Positions 24,505 through 36,500 of a stretch of DNA of 64,000 nt are shown piece after piece (the first letter of the stretch is position 1; each line of letters starts with the position of its first letter). Made by a program: the position numbers and the translations under genes. The notes beneath the pieces were generated by a model. The model searched no databases. It saw nothing but the letters and a program-made list of their open reading frames with translations, and was not told the DNA's origin. This stretch comes from Omphiscola glabra (Eukaryota > Mollusca > Gastropoda > Lymnaeidae): positions 12,409,241 through 12,473,240 of the forward strand of contig OZ024807.1 of assembly GCA_964017045.1 (NCBI GenBank), written 5' to 3'.

Positions 24505-24690
24505 GCCGCATCCATAAACTGGCATATGTGCAACGGTTGGGGAAGCGATGTTGCCAATCTAACGGCTCCTAGCAGATGCCAGGGCGGCCTTGAAGCTTTC
24601 GATCGTTGTCGAGTTCACGGCGGTATTGTCCAGGTTGTTCCAAGCGATTATGGTGCGTGGAAAGAACGACTGCTTATATTTAAAGCGTAC
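24505..24690 (-). mobile_element. 3' end of a CR1/L2-like LINE, antisense
   Basis: The minus strand reads FFPRTIIAWNNLDNTAVNST followed by TIESFKAALASAR and a stop. This is the usual C-terminal signature of this LINE group (FFPRxxxxWNxLPxxVV...SxxxFKxxL). An (ATT)n stretch and a tatatagcgcggtactcc motif follow at 24690-24760. Confidence 0.7.
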
Positions 24691-24839
24691 TACTATTATT
24701 ATTATTATTTGCTGTCTTATATAGCGCGGTACTCCAGCCTAGTAATGATGTTTATTAAAATGAAGAAGGAAAAAAAAAAAGTAAATTTCGATCCTCAACC
24801 AGTAAATGATCACATAATATAAGTTAGCTTGTCGTCTAC

Positions 24840-25811
24840 TCTACCACAAGACCACACAAGTTCACATCCAATTATTTAATGATTTATTGATGATGCCTCT
24901 ATAAGAAATTTAATACTACTACTATTAAACAAATTATTCTTGCGCTATTCATATTGGTTGTTAATATTATTTGGATTATACTTTAGCTGGATTGAGTTTA
25001 TTGGAAATTATCGCCTGCCACAACCTCAGCTGCGCCTTAGCAGTTAGCAAGCCTTAGTCTTAGTCATTTAGCCCTTTACTTTTGGCTTCTATCCAATCGA
25101 TCGGGACGACCCATCACTACTGCTGTTTAATTTAAGTCTATTACTACCGAGCCTCGTTATGTCTATAACTTTATTTACAAGGAAAAGGACAATTCCTTGT
25201 TCAAAGACTTCCATTTAGTACAGTGTGTATTTGTTGTGTATAGTAATGACTTTTGAGTTTGAGAAGTGAACAAATTCCTGACTTAGGAGATATGACGTCA
25301 TTTGCGTGTTTTGTCCCTGGTTCCGATAGGGTCAAAACCCTGGTTCCATTAGGGTCAAACCCCAGGTAATGGATAAATTTATGGTTTAGGTTTAGTTTAG
25401 GTATAAATTTAGGACATAAGTTCGCGGGTCGCGGCAACCAAGTAACGGCCGTGGTAAAAGTGATATCTCTTCACATTTACCGGAGCTAAGTGTCTGGACT
25501 GGTAATTATGCCTACAACCTAGAAAAATAGTTGATCTCATAATCATATAACTGCACCAAAAATTTCTGATGATCAAATTGGTTTCTTGAAAGTGATTATT
25601 GAAGATTACATTGATCAGAGAATTCAAAATCGAATGTTTCCCAATGAAAATTTAAAACTAAAGACTTGATTAAGTTAAAAATAAGCATCATTATTATTCA
25701 TTGTATCCTTCATTACCCCAATCTCATTCTTCATGTCGGTCCTTTAATTAGTTTGGACAATGAGATTCGAATCCAGGCGTTATTATTTTAAGCATAGTAT
25801 ACAAAAAAATG
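24840..25811. other. No gene recognised
   Basis: AT-rich DNA with a telomere-like ggtttaggtttag tract near 25380-25410. Minus-strand frames at 25201-25437 and 25409-25627 have no motif. Confidence 0.5.
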
Positions 25812-26338
25812 GGCAACCCTCCGAAGTCCGGTCCCAAATTACTCCTTACTTAAAAGTCGTATAGGCATCATTTTGTTTTGAAATTCACTTTTGCGTAAAT
25901 TTCAATAATTTTTTTTTATTGTGGCAGGACCAGTCGCACAGATAATCATTAGTTTGGTTATTTTGCTAGCAGCACAAGTGGGTGGAATTGAAGTAACTCC
26001 ATGTGAGTTGTATGCTGTAAATGTCAATCAAGCGTGAATGGTTGGAGTGGCTGGCCCGACACCGCTTGATCAGAAACAACGTTAATTGTGGCACATACAG
26101 GCAACTAATGGCGTTAGTCGCCCGAGCGGATTTCAACAACGGGTTTTCGTGGCGTTGTCGCCCATGCAACACCCGCAGTACTGTTCGAGCCGGGTCATTC
26201 TTCGCCACCTGAGATCTAACAACTGAAAAAAATAGTTATGATCATGTATTATTGGGTTTACGAAATCAAATGTAAACACGCTGTGTTGTTCGAGAGTCTG
26301 GTTAGCTGGGACACTATCATCAATTATAACAGCGATCT

Positions 26339-26680
26339 TCATCAGGAATGCTGTCAAAGGATGCTGACAACCAGCCATCTTCGCCAGGAATGCTGTCAAT
26401 GGATGCTGACAACCAACTATCTTCGTCAGGAATGCTGTCAATCAGTGGCGTAGCGAGCGTAACTCGCGCCCGGGGCACAATAACTTTTTAGCGCCCCCCA
26501 TTCGAAAACCATACAATATTATATGTAAAATATACCATTTGGGGCCCCTTTGTGAGTAGCGCCCGGGGCATGATACCCCCCACCCTTGCCCCCCTCACTA
26601 CGCCACTGCTGTCAATGGATGCTGAAAACCAACTATCTTTATCAGGAATGCTGTCAATGGATGCGGACAACCAATCAACT
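26339..26680 (+). repeat. 42-bp minisatellite inside the Merlin transposase
   Basis: Four to five copies of a 42-base unit (starting aatgctgtcaatggatgctg) lie between the N-terminal and catalytic parts of the transposase. The unit length is a multiple of three. A small transposon (26443-26608) sits between two of the units. Confidence 0.85.
26443..26608. mobile_element. 166-bp MITE, hAT type, with perfect 8-bp target duplication
   Basis: The ends CAGTGGCGTAGCGAG and CTCACTACGCCACTG are inverted repeats. CTGTCAAT occurs on both sides (26435-26442 and 26609-26616). A similar end is at 4708. It contains no coding sequence; small frames crossing it are shadows. Confidence 0.92.
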
Positions 26681-27000
26681 GCTGGAAGGCTTCGGTGCAA
26701 ACGGCCAGTCTGTTTTCGTTGAGATGGATGAGGGTTAATTTTTCCATAGAAAATATCACCGTGGGCAGTGACGCGCTGGTATGTGGGTTGTCGGTTTGGT
26801 TGCGCTGGATAGTTGACGATGTTGGATGGAGGTTGTTGGCCGTCGAGATGCACAAACACTCGAGCGCATTATCCCTAATCATGTGTTACCAGGGACAACT
26901 ATCGCCATGGACGCTTGGCGAGGATATCAAATGTCGGTCAGTTCAGCTCCACAATGGGATTTTTGCTTACGCTGTCATTGTGCGCGCGCGTGAATTTGTT

Positions 27001-27195
27001 GATTCAGTAGACCAGGACATTCACACATAAACTATTGAAGGACTTTATTGATTCACTAGACCAAGACATTCACACAGAAAATATTGAAGGCTTTGTTGAT
27101 TCACTAGACCAGGACATTCACACAGAAACTATTGAAGGACTTTGTTGATTCACTAGACCAGGACATTCACACAGAAACTATTGAAGGACTTTGGG
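27001..27195 (+). repeat. Tandem repeat of 48-49 bp covering the Merlin catalytic Glu
   Basis: Four copies begin at about 27001, 27050, 27098 and 27147 (gattcactagaccaggacat type). Each contains a copy of the IEGL motif, so the catalytic Glu segment has been multiplied. Unit lengths of 49 break the reading frame. Confidence 0.85.
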
Positions 27196-27485
27196 TGCAA
27201 GCGAAACGTAAATTCCGCTATCAGAGTTGTACTAGTCGCGGTCTGTTTGCCAGCTACTTGGGGGCCTTTCAGTGGCACAACAGTCACACGCAGAACGTTT
27301 TTGGCTGCTATTTGCAAATGCCATGCGCCAATTACAACATTTAGTATTTACTGACTGGTTTGTCTCTTGACGGTTGTTTGCAAAAGCTGTGACTGACATT
27401 TCTGCTTTTTTCTAACAATGCACACTGTGCATTGCAATTTTTTTCATGCAAAATAATTTGGGACCGCGGACTTCGGAGGATTGCC

Positions 27486-28425
27486 AAAAAAGTCACAATT
27501 TTCAAAATCTAACGTTAACACTTGCTGTGAAACATTAACTTCTTCAAGCTTATTATTATGCTACTGGATCACTTTTACTCCCTGCCACACTTCAGCAAGA
27601 ATAAGAAGCTATGTGATTTTTTTTCCTGCTTTTTATAGCATTAACAGTCAGAAATGTGTTGAATATTTGCAATTTACTTGACGTCAGCAAGTACAAATGC
27701 AGCATATTCATTGAGAAAATTTATTAAGGCAAGCATGATTATAATCAAAGTGAATATGATGGCAAATAAAATTTAACTTTAGGAACATTAACTTATTATT
27801 TTTTTTAGAGAGAACACAGTTTATTTCGTATAAAAGAAATGTGATGCACAATTCATGAACGGACTTGGAATTTTTAAAGGTAATGTTCAGTGTGGAAAAA
27901 CAACACAGTTTTTTTAATCAAAAGTAAGCTTTTTTGGATTATTTTCCACTTTCATTGTATTGTCTAGGAGATTTTTTTTCATAACATTTCAATCCTGGGT
28001 CTGTGCTCAAGATCAGTATTTAAAATTATTATTTTGATTTTTTTCCATTATATTCTCTTGGAGTTGGAGATTTTGTTTTTTCAAATTCATTCAAACACAG
28101 TTGTTGCTTAGCATGGATTTATCAGGTTTTATTTTTTTCTTCATAAGTGCTTTTCAAGCTAAATGTTTTATCACGGATAAGAAAAAAACAGTAAATGGTT
28201 AATTTTAATTATACAAATGGTTAATTTAAATTGGATAATCGGTACTTTAAATTTAGAAAATGCTCTTTTTTTCAAGGAATCTGAAAATGTAATTGTTCAT
28301 TGATGTATATACAAAATAAAACTAAAATTTAAATTGTGTGTATAGGTCTTAAAATTAAATGAAATGTACAACAACAATATGTATATATATATATGCATTA
28401 CAATATTTGTCAAAGGGATTACATT
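27486..28425. other. No gene recognised
   Basis: AT-rich DNA with long T tracts. The 27481-27681 frame has no motif or exon context. Confidence 0.5.
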
Positions 28426-29400
28426 ACTGCGAAAGTGAAGGAGCTCCTTCTCTCAATCAGTGAAGAGCTACTGACCAAGCTCAAAGAGTGTTTAGAATAA
28501 TGTGGTGGGGACAAAATAGTGGAGATCTACAATACATCAAAGCATCTGACCCTAGCCAAATCCTAAAAACAGTGCAGTCCAGAAAGCCGCTTTCATCCTG
28601 GGTGATAACTGGTATGCATTTAATTACAGACTATATACACTTAAGTTTGAGATTGTTTTAAACTTAGTATCTTATATATTGATTTATATGATGGGCACTA
28701 GAACTTGTAATTATGTCTTTATCTCTAATTATTCATTTATTTGTGTAGATTTGATATGAAAAGGTTAACTCATAAAAATCATGTTTTTTTTAAAAATTTC
28801 TTTTCAACTATTTATACAATTCTATATCTACAGCTGTAACACCCACTAGAGTGGAAACTCCCACTACAGTTGTAACACCTTTTACAGCTGTATCACCCTG
28901 TACCCTGACTTAAGGAGATTGATGGTCATATTGTGGCAGATTCAGACTCCAAATGTGCATCTCAGATTCAATGTAATATGCCAATTTTTTCTGATGAACC
29001 ATGGCCAGAAACATTTCATTTAAAACTGGATCAATTGAGCCTAAATTTAAGGAAACAAATGGGTCTAAGGTAAGACTAAATCCAGAGGAAGGAAAAAAAA
29101 ATTTGTTAGACAAGTTGCAAACATGTTAACCCATTCTCCTACTCCTATAAGCAGAGTCTGTATCGCAGTGCCCAGAAATATTATCAGACTGTACCATGAC
29201 TGCTTAAAATTAAAAGATTCTGCAATGTGGAGCCCTATAGGATGTGGGTTTTTTGACTGGGAATCCAGTTGAAAAACATAATTGAAAATGTTCATAGAAA
29301 TAAGGAATATGTCAAGCCCAAGAGGCATAATGAAATTAAAGTTACAAATGAAACATCTACTCAAAATCCAGGATGCTGTAACTTGCAGCCTTGTTTTCCT
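28426..29400 (+). pseudogene. Decayed coding-like sequence of unknown family
   Basis: Several open stretches in shifting plus-strand frames look protein-like. One is KVKELLLSISEELLTKLKEC near 28430. Another is DGHIVADSDSKCASQIQC followed by DEPWPETFHL near 28920-29020, ending in a possible AAG-GTAAGA donor at 29070. A third, SPTPISRVCIAVPRNIIRLY, is near 29130-29190. The order of a Trp-Pro box, then a Tyr/Pro-rich segment, then a Trp-containing segment faintly recalls SAMD3-like proteins of animals, but I cannot confirm it. Stops occur between all blocks. Minus frames here are shadows. Confidence 0.3.
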
Positions 29401-32400
29401 GATACCAATTATGTTTATTGTATTTTTAATACATGGATGATGCTTTGAAAGTGGATATCATCTGCTCTATTTAATTTTGTTTGTTCAAAGTTTGTGGATT
29501 TTAAATATTTTTAAAATTTTAAAGTGTAATTTTTCTTTTTAAGCTTCAATCTTTCATATTGTAAAGGCTACATTTTTAAATAATGTGCACTGTCTAAAAA
29601 TCCCTTTTACAAAATAATGTTTCATTCTTAAAAAATGTATCCATATGAAACAAAGCAAATTTCAAATTATTTGATTTATTTTCTTCCTCCTAAGAGTTAC
29701 TTTTTATTTGTATTGGTAACTGATATTTCTTGGTCTAAATATCCCTTAAATATGCCATGTCTTAGCATACACATATTCTTACTACACTGATTATTTTTTA
29801 GCTATTATACTGGCTTTTATTTCCAATTATGTGTGCTATCTTAGTGCATTTGATCAAAGCCCTTTAAAAAAACTGTAGCAAATGTCCATTCTGAGTTACC
29901 ATTGTCATAAATGCACTAAAAAAATTGATTGTGGGCCCTCAAAATACTGAAGAAGAAGAAAAAAATCTAGTAAATTTTATAAAGAAGTCAGCCATGTGTT
30001 AATGTTAATTCTTACCAATTGTTTCAAATTAAGATGCTGTATTTATGAAAGTGTTCGATATTTGGCTAAAAAATATAAATAATTACTTAATGAATTTTCC
30101 TTTATTAAGGATTATTGTTGTAATGTTCTTGTCTTTTTTTTTCTTAAAATTAGTATTTGAAATAAACTAGTAAAAAATGTTCCACTACTCTTTATTGCTT
30201 TAAGATTCATGTGATTAAACTGAAAAATTGCTTTATAGTGTGGATTAAGGCAATGTGAATTAACTATGCTACATTAATTATTATTGTTGTAATATTGCTA
30301 TTTTTTAAAAATTTAGTACTAATTAGTCTTTGTAATCAACTACTAATAAATTAATTCTTATTTTAAAAATGCAAATATTTTTTACCAAGTACTTATTATT
30401 GCATTCCAAATCAATTTATTGTTGTTTTTACATTTAAAAAAAAATAAAAATTTGTAATTGTTTTTAAATAGGGTATTAAGAAAGAACCATGTAAAAATGT
30501 ACTCCTATCCAAACTAAGCATATTCAAAATCTAATTTTTTTTTCTCCCTTCTCAGAAGTACTTTTCATTTGTATTTTTACCAGTAACTAATACATCTTGG
30601 CCTAAGTATCCTTTAAACATGCCACTACTTTTCAACATATATATATTCTTACTACTTACTACACTGATTACCTTACAAGCTAATGTTTGTAAAATAGTTT
30701 TTCTAGGAAAACAATTTCTATTTTTATTTTGCTAATGGCAATTTTTGTAGAAATAATTCTACTTTATTTGTACTTGTATTGTGATTGAAGCTTTAAAATT
30801 TGTTATCTGCCTCATGTAATTTAAGGGATTTTTAGCCTTTAATACCACTTATTATTCATGACTGTAATTTTGTAGCTTCCTAAAAGTATTATCTATCATT
30901 TAAAGGTAATTGCATGCTCCTTAATTGATATCAGATGTTTATTCAAAATATACTTGCTATAATTGATTTATAATTTTTTTTAATGATTTATCATTTTTAA
31001 AATAAAATTGACAAAAAACAAAACATACAGCTTTACAAAGAAGAAAAAAGTTGTTTCAAAATATTGCAATATATTTTTTTTATAAGCATATATTTAATGC
31101 TCAACTTTTATTCAAATTTCAAAAGAATAGACTCATAAATAGAAAAGTTGTGGCTATTTGTAGACAACATTTCATTGAAGGCAATACGTCTTCAAAATGT
31201 CAAAATTATTTTTTTTAAATATACTGTAACAAATAATCAATTTGAGAATTATTAATAAGTATTTATTTAGAATAAGAGTTTTTAAAAAATGCACTTTAAT
31301 AATTAATTGCTGGTATCTTTTTTACATCACCGAGATATAGGCCTATCGGCACTATCGCAGATTATCTAGGCTTTCACCGAGACGATGCATATAAAATTCT
31401 TGAAAACAATTTTTGTCTTTAGTAAAAGAATAATCATATAAGAATTTTCTGTACCACAGTGCAAGTTAGAGCTTGAACAAGTCCTGCATTTACAATAAAA
31501 TTTGCTCAGTTGATACATGCGCAGCTATATTAAGACTCCTTTACATTTGCTATCCACAGCCCTGTACTCCTTGCTTCAAAGAACATCGCATGAACTGTTG
31601 AGACGAGGATTAGAAACTGGACAAAATCACACACTAACATGAAAGAATTTGTGCCCCCCATATTTCAGGAGTTTAATACCCACATCTACCCTTCCTATTT
31701 CAACGCCTATAAAAAATTTCACATCGACACAATTCTCATTTAGGTGATATATAATGTGAATCTTACAGTTTTAAATGGGGTCATATACTGAGAACGAACA
31801 CAAACATTTCCCTTTGATTTCAAACAAACGATAAGTAGACTTGAATTTATCTTACTTATACAGCTGAAAATATTTATAAATTTAATCGAATAACTGATCA
31901 GAGAGTTTAAAATGATGACTGAATGACTTTATAAAATTAATCCGTGTGAGGAATTAAAATTAAATAACCCTTCAAAAAATGTTTTCTTATAAATTCTTTA
32001 TCAAATGTAATATCGCATAATAGAGGCTGGAACTGAAAATTAGACAAAATATGCAAATAATTCAAATATACGTAACACATTTTATAAGAATACCAATTAG
32101 TGCCCACCCGGAAGGCTCGTAACAGCATTTTTTTCATGTTCCGTCAACTATATTAATATTCTAATGACCTATCTGCTTCTACTTTTAAACTGCAGATTTA
32201 TTTCTTCATATCAAAAAAGTAAAAAAAAAAATTTCTCACACAACGCACTAAAGAAAGATTCTTATTTAACGAAGTTTTCAGGAATTGTCCTTCGTGTTAA
32301 CCACGAAAAACAGAAAAAAAAGATTTTTTGGGGTTCGGGGTTGTTTGGTAGGTCTGAAAATTTGATAGAATGTGTTGTCATCAACAAGGAGGCTATTTAT

Positions 32401-33430
32401 CTGTCAAGTTTCAGCTTGGTTGACGGGAAGTGGGTCAATTAGCCGTCCGTAGATTTTTCCACCCATGAACAAAATCGAAGTTAATATAAATGACTTAAAA
32501 ATTGATACTCTTAAAAAAAAGTTTCCATAATACATAATTTTAGTCGTGAAAATTTGAGCAGAATAATTAAATAATTTTATTTCAGGAAGTAAATACAAAT
32601 ACATTTACAAACGATTCCAACTCAGCATTAGTCAGAAATGAAGGAAATAGAGTTTGTTTCTTTACTAATAATTAATATATTCCTTTTTTTTTAAAAAATA
32701 AACTATCAAGAACATTCCTGTCTGTAGAAGCTTTATTTCTATGTCGAAACAGAAACGAGGGTGAAATAAGAGATCAATAAATGCGCTGAAAGTAAATAAA
32801 AGACTTATTATAGTGTAGCAATAATATTAAGTATGAAGTTATTTAGGAGAAAACAAACTTATGTCAAGACAAACTATTGATTATTGACGGGCTACACCTA
32901 GAAGATTTTCTTGAAAAGTCAACTGAATAATACTATTTTCAGGGAAATTTTCTCAAGCAAGACTCAACGTGTCGACCAGGCTGTACCAATAAGGCACGGT
33001 AGTTTCACCGCGTCAAAGGATTCTTTGATACGTCTGGAAAATAAAATAGGCGTTCTCAAAATATATAATAAAATGCACGGGCTTGGTCGTTTAAACTGGT
33101 GTCGCGTGAACAATCTTTTCAAATATAACATGCTGTCTTATTAGCTACTTGGCGTAACAGTAGCTCGCGTCACAATAGTTAGTTTCACGCCAGCTTGCGT
33201 CACAGAAACTGTGGCAGAAATATTTATATTTAAGTACCAATTTCCAAACTCTGTTGAATCCCTTACCTCAATTTTGTAATTTGCTTTGAAGTTTGAGAAT
33301 CGCCGATTCCGCACACAAACACTTTTTTTTTAATTTAAAAAAAATACATACATTTTCAACTAATGATTGTCACGTGTTCATTTTTCGGGAATCTGTTCTG
33401 TTAATGATGTGTTAATATCTGGGTTGAAAG
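29401..33430. other. Long AT-rich intergenic region
   Basis: No exon or transposon domain is recognised. A LINE-like 3' tail (gattgtgggccctcaaaat followed by a gaagaagaag run) is at 29930-29960 and resembles 2700-2745. The cgagatataggcctatcggc block at 31330 has no partner that I can see. Small frames at 31937-32137, 32164-32442 and 32911-33144 lack support. Confidence 0.5.
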
Positions 33431-33491
33431 CATTACAGTTGAGTTGCTCTACAAGGAGTGGCTAGACATCCCGCCTGTTGAACATTACAGA

Positions 33492-33546
33492 ATGGCTACC
33501 CAACTTTTGGTGCGCATCCAGTTAGCCGCTTCTCTGTTTATGACGG
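33492..33546 (+). CDS. Exon 1: signal peptide
   Basis: The start ATGGCTACC is followed by a hydrophobic stretch ([19 protein letters not shown]). It ends after the first base of a codon at a G|GTAAGA donor, giving the phase-1 junction that exon A1 needs. Cleavage presumably falls near the exon end, so the mature protein starts with the Ig domain. This fixes the plus strand and the gene start. Confidence 0.7.
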
Positions 33547-36500
33547 GTAAGACTAAAACATTGCATTAATATTAAAAATAAGGGTTCAAGGGAAAAACCA
33601 GTGATGCCAATTTTTCGAAATTTGCAAGTTATCTCCCGTGTGGCTACATTTCCTTCTATATAATAAATATGACACATAGGTCCAACTGAAAAAGCTGCGT
33701 AGTCAATAAAAAAATATTTAGACATTTTGATACTTTTATGACGAATTTTCAAACTTTATTATAATTTTCTCAAAACTCTCAAAACCTGACATCACTAGTT
33801 TTTCCCTTGAGCCCTTCAAAATTGTTTTAAAACATTGATGAATTTTTAAAAAATCTTTGCCTCGATTTACCACTTAATATTTTACATTTGATTTCACTAC
33901 TGGCTACATTGTGGTGACCTGATATTCCCAGCTCCAGGTCTGTGACTGAGTAAAGGGTTTAGATACACGTGCCACTGATCAAGGGCTACCATTAGTGTTA
34001 GTATATTACAATTTGCTTTAATTATTTGAAACGCCATCTTTGTTGAAATTACCATGATACTAGTTTAAAGCCTGGACAGATTGCATTAGCTATTTTGGAG
34101 CAGGTTGGTATGGGTGAGAACTATTGTCTAGGTCAGTGGTTCTCAACGTTCTTAATGCCGCAACCTTTTAATACAGTTCCTCATCTTGTGGTGACCCTCA
34201 TCTATAAAGTTATTTTCGTAGCTTCTTTATAAATATGTCGTGTTTTCCGATGATCTTAGGCGACCCCCTGTGTAAGGTCGTTCAACCCTTAAAAGGGGTT
34301 GCAACCCACAGGTTGAGAACCGCTTGTCTAGGTCTTTTGCCGTAGACTATATCCGGTTGAGAATATTTACTCAGACGTTAAAGAAGCACAATGACCCAAC
34401 GACACCGATACATTTAAATGAGGGCTTTCATAATATAGCGGGCAAATAACTTACCAATAAGTAGATAAATAGTTCAAGAGTCACAAACTCCTTGTCAATT
34501 GCCTTGCACGCTAAGCTCCCTTTGTCTGATCTTGGCGTCTCTATGGGTGCATTCGTATAGGAAGGCGTTTAGCCGAAACGTTCGTTTTAATTGTCATGTG
34601 TTTTTATTCAAGGAAATAGTAGAACTGGGTATTTTGAAGCTTGAATCAATAGACAGGACAACAAAGAATATCTGTAAGTTTTTTTTTTTTTTTTTTTTTT
34701 TACTGTGCTCTGTTTCTCGTCTTACTTCTATTTTTCTTGTTTGATTAATTAAGAAGGCTCATAGTCGAACCGTTAATATATTATTGTCCTGTCTATTGAT
34801 CCAAGCTTGAACATACCAAGTTCTACTATTTCATTTACACAGCTTGAATGCAGTCCATCAATTATTATCTTATGGTGTTATTCAAGTTGTAACATATCCG
34901 GTTCTTAATATTTCAATCTCACGGATTGAACGGAGTCTATACTTTATCATCTCGTATATTTGACCAGCATTTGAATTACAAAAAATGGTAGTTTCTGGTT
35001 GTTGTTTTTTTTTTGTTACTTCGACACATAAAAGTCAATTAAGAGTCACTTAAAAAAAAGTAAAAGAAAACAATTGACTGATTGATGAGATAAATTTTAA
35101 TAATTTTTTTTTCTTTCAGTTCAAGCTCAGCAGCCTATAGTAGACAAGGAAGTGATTGCTTGTGGTGGGACATTTACAGTAACATGTGATACAAGTCGTT
35201 TTAATTCAACTGACATCCCTTCTGCTGTGACATTCATCAGTGAGTTGTCCATTGACAGAACCATAGGGACGTCAAACAGGACACGTATTGCTTCATACGT
35301 ACCATTTCCTGCCCCTGGCTCTCCAAATCTGACCACGGTATTTGTTTAACTAAATTTTACTTTTAACGCCTACTTAAACACTTTTTTTTTCCTTTTTAAG
35401 TCTTAGAACTATTAGATGGAACATTGAAAAAGCAAAGAAAAGAGTGTTGATAAAAACAAAGTGTAAAATATCAGGTTTAATATGCAATATATTTGAATAT
35501 GTTTTGATGTGAATAAAACTGTGTTATCGTTTCCCGTATTCGATCACCATTTTAAAGTTAATCGATGTTCACCTTGTTAAGCGTTATAATACACTAGTTA
35601 TAACCCACCAAACAACTACGTAAGTTACTTGGAAAAAAAAAAGTATTCAATTAACGCATTTTATACGAATGCCGATTTGAGCTGACCCATCCCCTAGGTA
35701 CGCCACCGCATACGTTTTTAACGCCCCTGAACGTCATTGATATTCCGCCAACGCCCCACCTTTTACACCACAGATTTATTACATCCTATTTAAAGGGAGA
35801 CTATTTCCGTAAAACAAAAGAAAATAATACGCACCAAACTCTTTTGGGGTATTCTCTAACGCAGTTTTTGGGAATTTTATTGCGTGCTATATTTAATTCA
35901 CCATACATTAATATCTATATAGAGAATTATAAGTGGTAGTTCTCCTGCGACGCTACTGGTGCCAAGCTGTATCATCCACATGATGTTCCCTTGGGGTCAT
36001 CCAGCGGCCTTGGAGAGAGGCGATTTGCTGTTGGGAACCAGCTAATAATCCTATAAGAATAATCCCAGGCCTTGTGGATTTCGTCCTGCGAAATCCATAA
36101 CATCGTCACCTAGTTACGGACAGATGCCAGCAAAAATAAGTGGTAGTTCGTCTGTGGGTGCGCAGATGACTAATCGGGCCGATTTAGCCCGAAATATTAT
36201 AATGCAAAAGATGCTGGGGAGGGCTGGGACAACTCCAGGTACAGAATTTACCCTGGATTTTCTTACTTGTCTTTTTTTGTGTTTTGCAGTAGCTGTTCTG
36301 TTAGACACATGTTGTATTTGAGCCCTTGTGTAAGGATGAACGCCACGAGCCTTGATTCCTGGAGGATAGTTCCCACATGTCCGGGTTAATGTTACATGCT
36401 TCCAAAAATGCTTTCAGTGTTTTTTAAAACGTTTCTTAAGTCCACCATCTAACCGCCTGGTCTGCTAGAGCTCATCATAAAATATTCATTTGAGCAAGTG

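Larger units (their letters stand above)
25812..27485 (+). mobile_element. Merlin-superfamily DNA transposon, decayed
   Basis: The ends form inverted repeats of about 28 bases (GGCAACCCTCCGAAGTCCGG at the left; the reverse of ...CGGACTTCGGAGGATTGCC at the right). The flanks are A-rich and give only a doubtful target duplication. The plus strand carries a transposase in pieces. The N-terminus at 26021-26212 has GFSWRCRPCN and VRAGSFFAT, the usual zinc-binding start. The core shows VEMDE (Asp at 26725), RDAQTLERIIPNHVLPGTTI, AMDAWRGY (Asp at 26910) and TIEGLW (Glu at 27183), then FASYLGAFQW. These are the DDE residues of the IS1016/Merlin family. Stops, a 42-bp minisatellite and a 49-bp tandem repeat break the frame. 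Confidence 0.85.

Noticed and set aside
26488..26859. 123-codon minus-strand ORF
   Set aside because: It spans the MITE, the minisatellite and the antisense of the Merlin catalytic region.
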